Part shown: one piece after another, positions 60,803-64,000 of the stretch
Layout of the letters: every line of letters begins with the position of its first letter
Numbering within the stretch: the first letter of the stretch is position 1
Source of the DNA: Geoanaerobacter pelophilus
Lineage (GTDB): Bacteria > Desulfobacterota > Desulfuromonadia > Geobacterales > DSM-12255
DNA: 64,000 nucleotides
Direction of reading: 5' to 3'
NCBI RefSeq assembly: GCF_018476885.1
Contig: NZ_JAHCVJ010000001.1
Span: forward strand, 868,001-932,000
Program-made: the position numbers and the translations under genes
The notes under the pieces: generated by a model
Databases searched by the model: none
The model's input: only the letters and a program-made list of their open reading frames with translations
Told to the model about the DNA's origin: nothing

Positions 60803-63514
60803 TCACCCCTTCTGAAACGCTTCATCAAGAAGCTTCTTCTGCTCGATGCCGTGCATCCGGTGCGAACCGGTTGCCGGGGCCGCCGACGCCGGCCGCCCGA
60901 CGTAACGGAACTCCCTGCCGATTGCGGCCGTAAGCAGCGACCGGATATACGGCCATGCCCCCATATTGGCCGGCTCTTCCTGCACCCAGCGCCAATCGCC
61001 AACGCCAAGCAATGGAGCCACAGCGGCCAGCAGCACCCCGGCCCGGAACGGATAAAGCTGCTCGATCCGGATAATGGCGACATCGCTCCTGCCTGACGCT
61101 GCCCGTTGCTCGACCAGCTCGAAATAGAGCTTGCCGCTGCAGAGTATCGCCGTGCTGACCGTTGACGGCTCCACCGGGTCCGGCAGCACTTCGCAGAAGC
61201 CTCCGGTGGCCAGACCGTCAAGCGAGGAAACGCAGGCCGGATGGCGCAGCATACTCTTGGGGGTAAATACCACCAGCGGCTTGCGAAACGGCAGTTTGAC
61301 CTGGCGCCGCAGCAGATGGAAAAGCTGAGCCGGGGTCGATGGGTAGCAGACCAGCATGTTTTCTTCGGCGCAAAGCTGCAGGAACCGTTCGACCCGGGCG
61401 CTGGAGTGTTCGGCGCCGTTACCTTCGTAGCCGTGCGGCAGGAGCAGGACCAGGCCGGAGGAGCGGTCCCACTTGCTCTCTCCGGCGGCAATGAACTGGT
61501 CGATCACCACCTGGCCGCCGTTGGCAAAGTCGCCGAACTGGGCCTCCCAGATGACCAGCGACTCGGGGGATGCCACTGAGTAGCCGTACTCGAAACCAAG
61601 CACTCCGGCCTCGGAAAGCAGGCTGTCGTAAACGGAGAACCTGGCGCCGTCAACACCGATTCCGGCCAGCGGGGTAAAGGTCTCGTCGCTGTTGCTGTCA
61701 TGCAGCACGGCATGGCGGTGGTTGAAGGTGCCCCGCCGGGAGTCCTGGCCGGAGAGCCGGACAGCCACCCCCTCGGCCAGCAGTGTGGCAAAGGCCAGCG
61801 CCTCAGCCCCGCCCCAGTCCAGGCCATGGCCGCTCTGCACCGCCTCATTGCGCCGCTGGTAGACGGCCGCAACTTTGGGATGCGGAGCAAACCCCGGCGG
61901 CAGAGTGGAGAGCCGGCTGGTGAGATCGGCCAGCACAGCATGAGGCACGCCGGTCGCGACCGGCTGCACTTCATAATCCCGTTCAATCCCCTGCCACCCG
62001 GCGGTAAAGCCAAGGTCAAGCGTTGGATCCGGCTCTTCGGTCAATGCCTGCTCCAGGCGGCCGGTTATGTCACGTTCGATTGACTCAACCCCGCCAAAAT
62101 CGACACCTTCAGCGTCCAGTTTCGAGGCGAAAATCTTGTAGGAAAGGGGGCGCTGACTGATCTGCTGGTACATCAGCGGCTGGGTAAAGGCCGGCTCATC
62201 CCCCTCGTTATGGCCATGGCGCCGGTAGCAAATGATTTCCACGACCACGTCGCGCTTGAATGCCTGGCGGTACTCCAGCGCCAGCCTGCCGACACGGGCA
62301 ACCGCATCCGGATCGTCCCCATGGACATGGAAGATCGGGATCATCAACATCCTGGCAATATCGGTGGCGTAGCGGGTGGAGCGGGCATCTTTCGGCAGCG
62401 TGGTAAAGCCGATCTGGTTGTTGAGCACCACATGGATGGTCCCGCCAGTGGTGTACCCTTCAAGTTGCGACATGTTGAGGGTTTCGGCAACAATCCCCTG
62501 ACCTGCAAAGGCGGCATCGCCATGCACCAGCACCGGCAACGCGCTGTCTTTGCCCTCACTGCCGAGTGTATCCTGAATGGCCCTGGTCTTCCCTTCCACC
62601 ACCGGGTCAACCACCTCAAGGTGCGACGGATTAAAGGCAAGGGTCAGGTGCAACCTGCGGCCATCTGTCAAGCGCCGGTCTGTGGAGAACCCCTTGTGGT
62701 ACTTAACGTCACCCTCGCCGACAAAGGCCAGCTCCCGATTGTCGCTGAACTCGCTGAAGATGTTGGCCAGCGGCTTCCCCATGATATGGGCCAGCACATT
62801 GAGCCTGCCGCGATGGGCCATGCCGAAGACGATCTCCGAGACTCGGGTAGCGGCAGCACCATTAACCACCTCATCGAGAAACACGATAAGCGACTCCCCG
62901 CCTTCCAGCGAAAACCGTTTCTGGCCAAGAAATTTCCGATGCAGAAACGACTCAAACAGCGATGCCTCTACCAGCCGTTTCAGGACCGCTATCCGCTCTT
63001 CGGTGCTGAGACGTTTATCGTTATTGGCCGTTTCCAGCCGCTCGATAAGCCACTGGCGCTCTGCCGGCTCCTGGATGTGCATGAACTCGGTCCCGATGGA
63101 CCCGCAGTAACTCTCACGCAGGCTGTCCAGAATAGCCTGAAGCGTGGCTGACCTGCCGGAATCCGACCAAGGGGAGAATTCAGTGGCCAGGTCAGAAGGG
63201 TCAAGACCAAAGCAAGAGAGTTCCAGTTGCGGATGCGTAACCGGGCAGGATTCGGCCAGAGGATCGGTACAGGCCATCAGATGGCCGATATCCCGGTAAC
63301 CGTAGATGAGCGACTGGACGCCCGATTGCTTCGCGGAGCACCCAACACAGGAAGCCTTGCCAGGCACCGGGCCGGGAGGACCGGCCTTTTGGTCAGCCAG
63401 CTCAAACCCCTCAAAAAATGCCCGCCAGTCAGGCGACAGCGATTCCGGGTTCCTGCGCCACAGCAGATATTGCCCTTCCAGCCAGGAAGGGTCCAGTGCG
63501 TCCTTGAATGACAT
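60803..63514 (-). CDS. sucA: 2-oxoglutarate dehydrogenase E1 component
   Basis: A 903-residue thiamine diphosphate enzyme that decarboxylates 2-oxoglutarate. Signatures: LDPSWLEGQYLLWRRNPESL at the start, FGMAHRGRLNVLAHIMGKPL, VHGDAAFAGQGIVAETLNMS, VVLNNQIGFTTLPKDARS, RRHGHNEGDEPAFTQPLMYQ, and a transketolase-like C-terminal half with VLLLPHGYEGNGAEHSSARVERFLQL. The N-terminal part also carries a CVGC motif (near 60) not seen in E. coli SucA. ATG 63514 has GGAGAG upstream; the frame extends to 63604 without support. First gene of sucA-sucB-lpd. Confidence 0.95.
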   Translation of the reverse strand: MSFKDALDPSWLEGQYLLWRRNPESLSPDWRAFFEGFELADQKAGPPGPVPGKASCVGCSAKQSGVQSLIYGYRDIGHLMACTDPLAESCPVTHPQLELSCFGLDPSDLATEFSPWSDSGRSATLQAILDSLRESYCGSIGTEFMHIQEPAERQWLIERLETANNDKRLSTEERIAVLKRLVEASLFESFLHRKFLGQKRFSLEGGESLIVFLDEVVNGAAATRVSEIVFGMAHRGRLNVLAHIMGKPLANIFSEFSDNRELAFVGEGDVKYHKGFSTDRRLTDGRRLHLTLAFNPSHLEVVDPVVEGKTRAIQDTLGSEGKDSALPVLVHGDAAFAGQGIVAETLNMSQLEGYTTGGTIHVVLNNQIGFTTLPKDARSTRYATDIARMLMIPIFHVHGDDPDAVARVGRLALEYRQAFKRDVVVEIICYRRHGHNEGDEPAFTQPLMYQQISQRPLSYKIFASKLDAEGVDFGGVESIERDITGRLEQALTEEPDPTLDLGFTAGWQGIERDYEVQPVATGVPHAVLADLTSRLSTLPPGFAPHPKVAAVYQRRNEAVQSGHGLDWGGAEALAFATLLAEGVAVRLSGQDSRRGTFNHRHAVLHDSNSDETFTPLAGIGVDGARFSVYDSLLSEAGVLGFEYGYSVASPESLVIWEAQFGDFANGGQVVIDQFIAAGESKWDRSSGLVLLLPHGYEGNGAEHSSARVERFLQLCAEENMLVCYPSTPAQLFHLLRRQVKLPFRKPLVVFTPKSMLRHPACVSSLDGLATGGFCEVLPDPVEPSTVSTAILCSGKLYFELVEQRAASGRSDVAIIRIEQLYPFRAGVLLAAVAPLLGVGDWRWVQEEPANMGAWPYIRSLLTAAIGREFRYVGRPASAAPATGSHRMHGIEQKKLLDEAFQKG

Positions 63515-63675
63515 GGTACTCTCCAGTAACAGCTCGCTCTGGCAAAAGTATAACAGAGCCGGTACCCGGCGCAATGCGTCAGGCACTACAGTCAGTAGCG
63601 GCACTTATTTTAACTTCAAGTTATACGGGTTTCTTCCGATAAGGTCCTAACAAACAAGACCTATGGAGGTGACAT

Positions 63676-63894
63676 ATGGCGGAATGCGAACTGATCAAAG
63701 GCTGCATCTTTTTTAACGACAAGATGGCAGACATGCCGTCAACAGCTGAAATCTTCAAGACTATTTACTGCAAGGGAGAATTCAGCAACTGTGCCCGGAT
63801 GATCGTCGTAAAATCCCTCGGTCGGGAAAAAGTCCCGCTCGACCTGTTTCCCAACCAGGCGGCAAAGGCCTTGGAGATCGTGAAAAAAGGATGA
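63676..63894 (+). CDS. small conserved cysteine-containing protein
   Basis: A 72-residue protein, not recognised by function. It opens MAECELIKGCIFFNDKMADMPS and has two more cysteines in YCKGEFSNCARMIV, giving C-x4-C and C-x6-C pairs that could bind a metal or an iron-sulfur cluster. GGAGGT stands five bases before the ATG. A close paralog begins 40 bases after its stop. No signal peptide, so it is cytoplasmic. It is divergent from sucA. Confidence 0.8.
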   Translation: MAECELIKGCIFFNDKMADMPSTAEIFKTIYCKGEFSNCARMIVVKSLGREKVPLDLFPNQAAKALEIVKKG

Positions 63895-63934
63895 TCAGGT
63901 ATTTAATATAATCAAGAAGCTGGAGGTAGTGGTT

Positions 63935-64000
63935 ATGACAGAGTGCATCAATTACAGCAAATGTCGGTTTTTCGTGGAGAACATGAAGAATAGCCCATCG
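63935..64000 (+). CDS. paralogous small cysteine-containing protein (cut by window end)
   Basis: The first 22 codons are visible: MTECINYSKCRFFVENMKNS then PS. The pattern M-x-E-C-x4-C-x-F-F...M...P-S matches the preceding protein. GGAGGT lies seven bases before the ATG. The rest lies outside the window. Confidence 0.75.
   Translation, partial: MTECINYSKCRFFVENMKNSPS

Noticed and set aside
60799-61491. N-terminal extension of the sucB reading frame
   Set aside because: It lies within sucA in another frame; the lipoyl domain begins exactly at ATG 60798 with a good ribosome binding site.

Overview
The window reads as chromosomal DNA of a Geobacter-type anaerobe (Desulfuromonadales/Geobacterales). 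The grounds are two giant cytochromes built from the Geobacter CX4CH/CX2CH heme module, a doubled-CXXCH cytochrome, an sfrBA-type NADPH oxidoreductase pair, a PEP-CTERM protein, several chemoreceptors and sigma-54-like promoters. No rRNA, tRNA, CRISPR array, complete insertion sequence or prophage gene was seen. The genus assignment is inferred from gene content, not from a search.

Layout. 0-9 kb: sugar-phosphate isomerase-like protein, universal stress protein, IclR regulator with a strong promoter, coaE, an OsmC-like protein, and a leftward unit of hybrid histidine kinase, M29-type aminopeptidase and FapA-type protein. 9.4-15.5 kb: sfrB-sfrA, a terminator and a radical SAM protein. 15.5-29.7 kb: an accessory island with, leftward, a PEP-CTERM protein, cytochrome 1 (15 CX2CH, 7 CX4CH, one CX13CH), chemoreceptor 1 with a free-standing secreted Cache protein, chemoreceptor 2, cytochrome 2 (23 CX2CH, 11 CX4CH, C-terminal beta domains) and a secreted OB-fold protein. 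Both cytochromes have the same 18-base sigma-54-like element upstream. Cytochrome 2 is flanked by a ~150 bp direct repeat that copies the 3' end of the OB-fold gene with its terminator.

29.7-37.2 kb: DUF523/DUF1722 protein, a secreted subtilase-like protein coupled to a four-S1-domain protein, a doubled-CXXCH cytochrome, a methyltransferase, a Dabb protein, a quinone oxidoreductase-like protein and a DUF815 ATPase. 37.3-47.7 kb: a 1428-residue secreted protein with 14 RCC1 repeats and five Ig-like repeats, a molybdopterin oxidoreductase, a REC-PilZ protein, a family 2 glycosyltransferase and RecQ. 47.8-54.3 kb: a complete tripartite RND efflux operon with its TetR regulator and two related palindromic operators. 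54.4-64 kb: periplasmic beta-carbonic anhydrase, response regulator, Lon-family protease, the sucA-sucB-lpd 2-oxoglutarate dehydrogenase operon, and a pair of tandem small cysteine-containing proteins cut by the window end.

The best candidate for something little described is the 16-29.6 kb island: two paralogous giant cytochromes with identical sigma-54-type promoters enclose two chemoreceptors and a separate periplasmic Cache protein. This would fit coordinated sensing and use of extracellular electron acceptors, but that link is inference from gene order and promoter sequence only.
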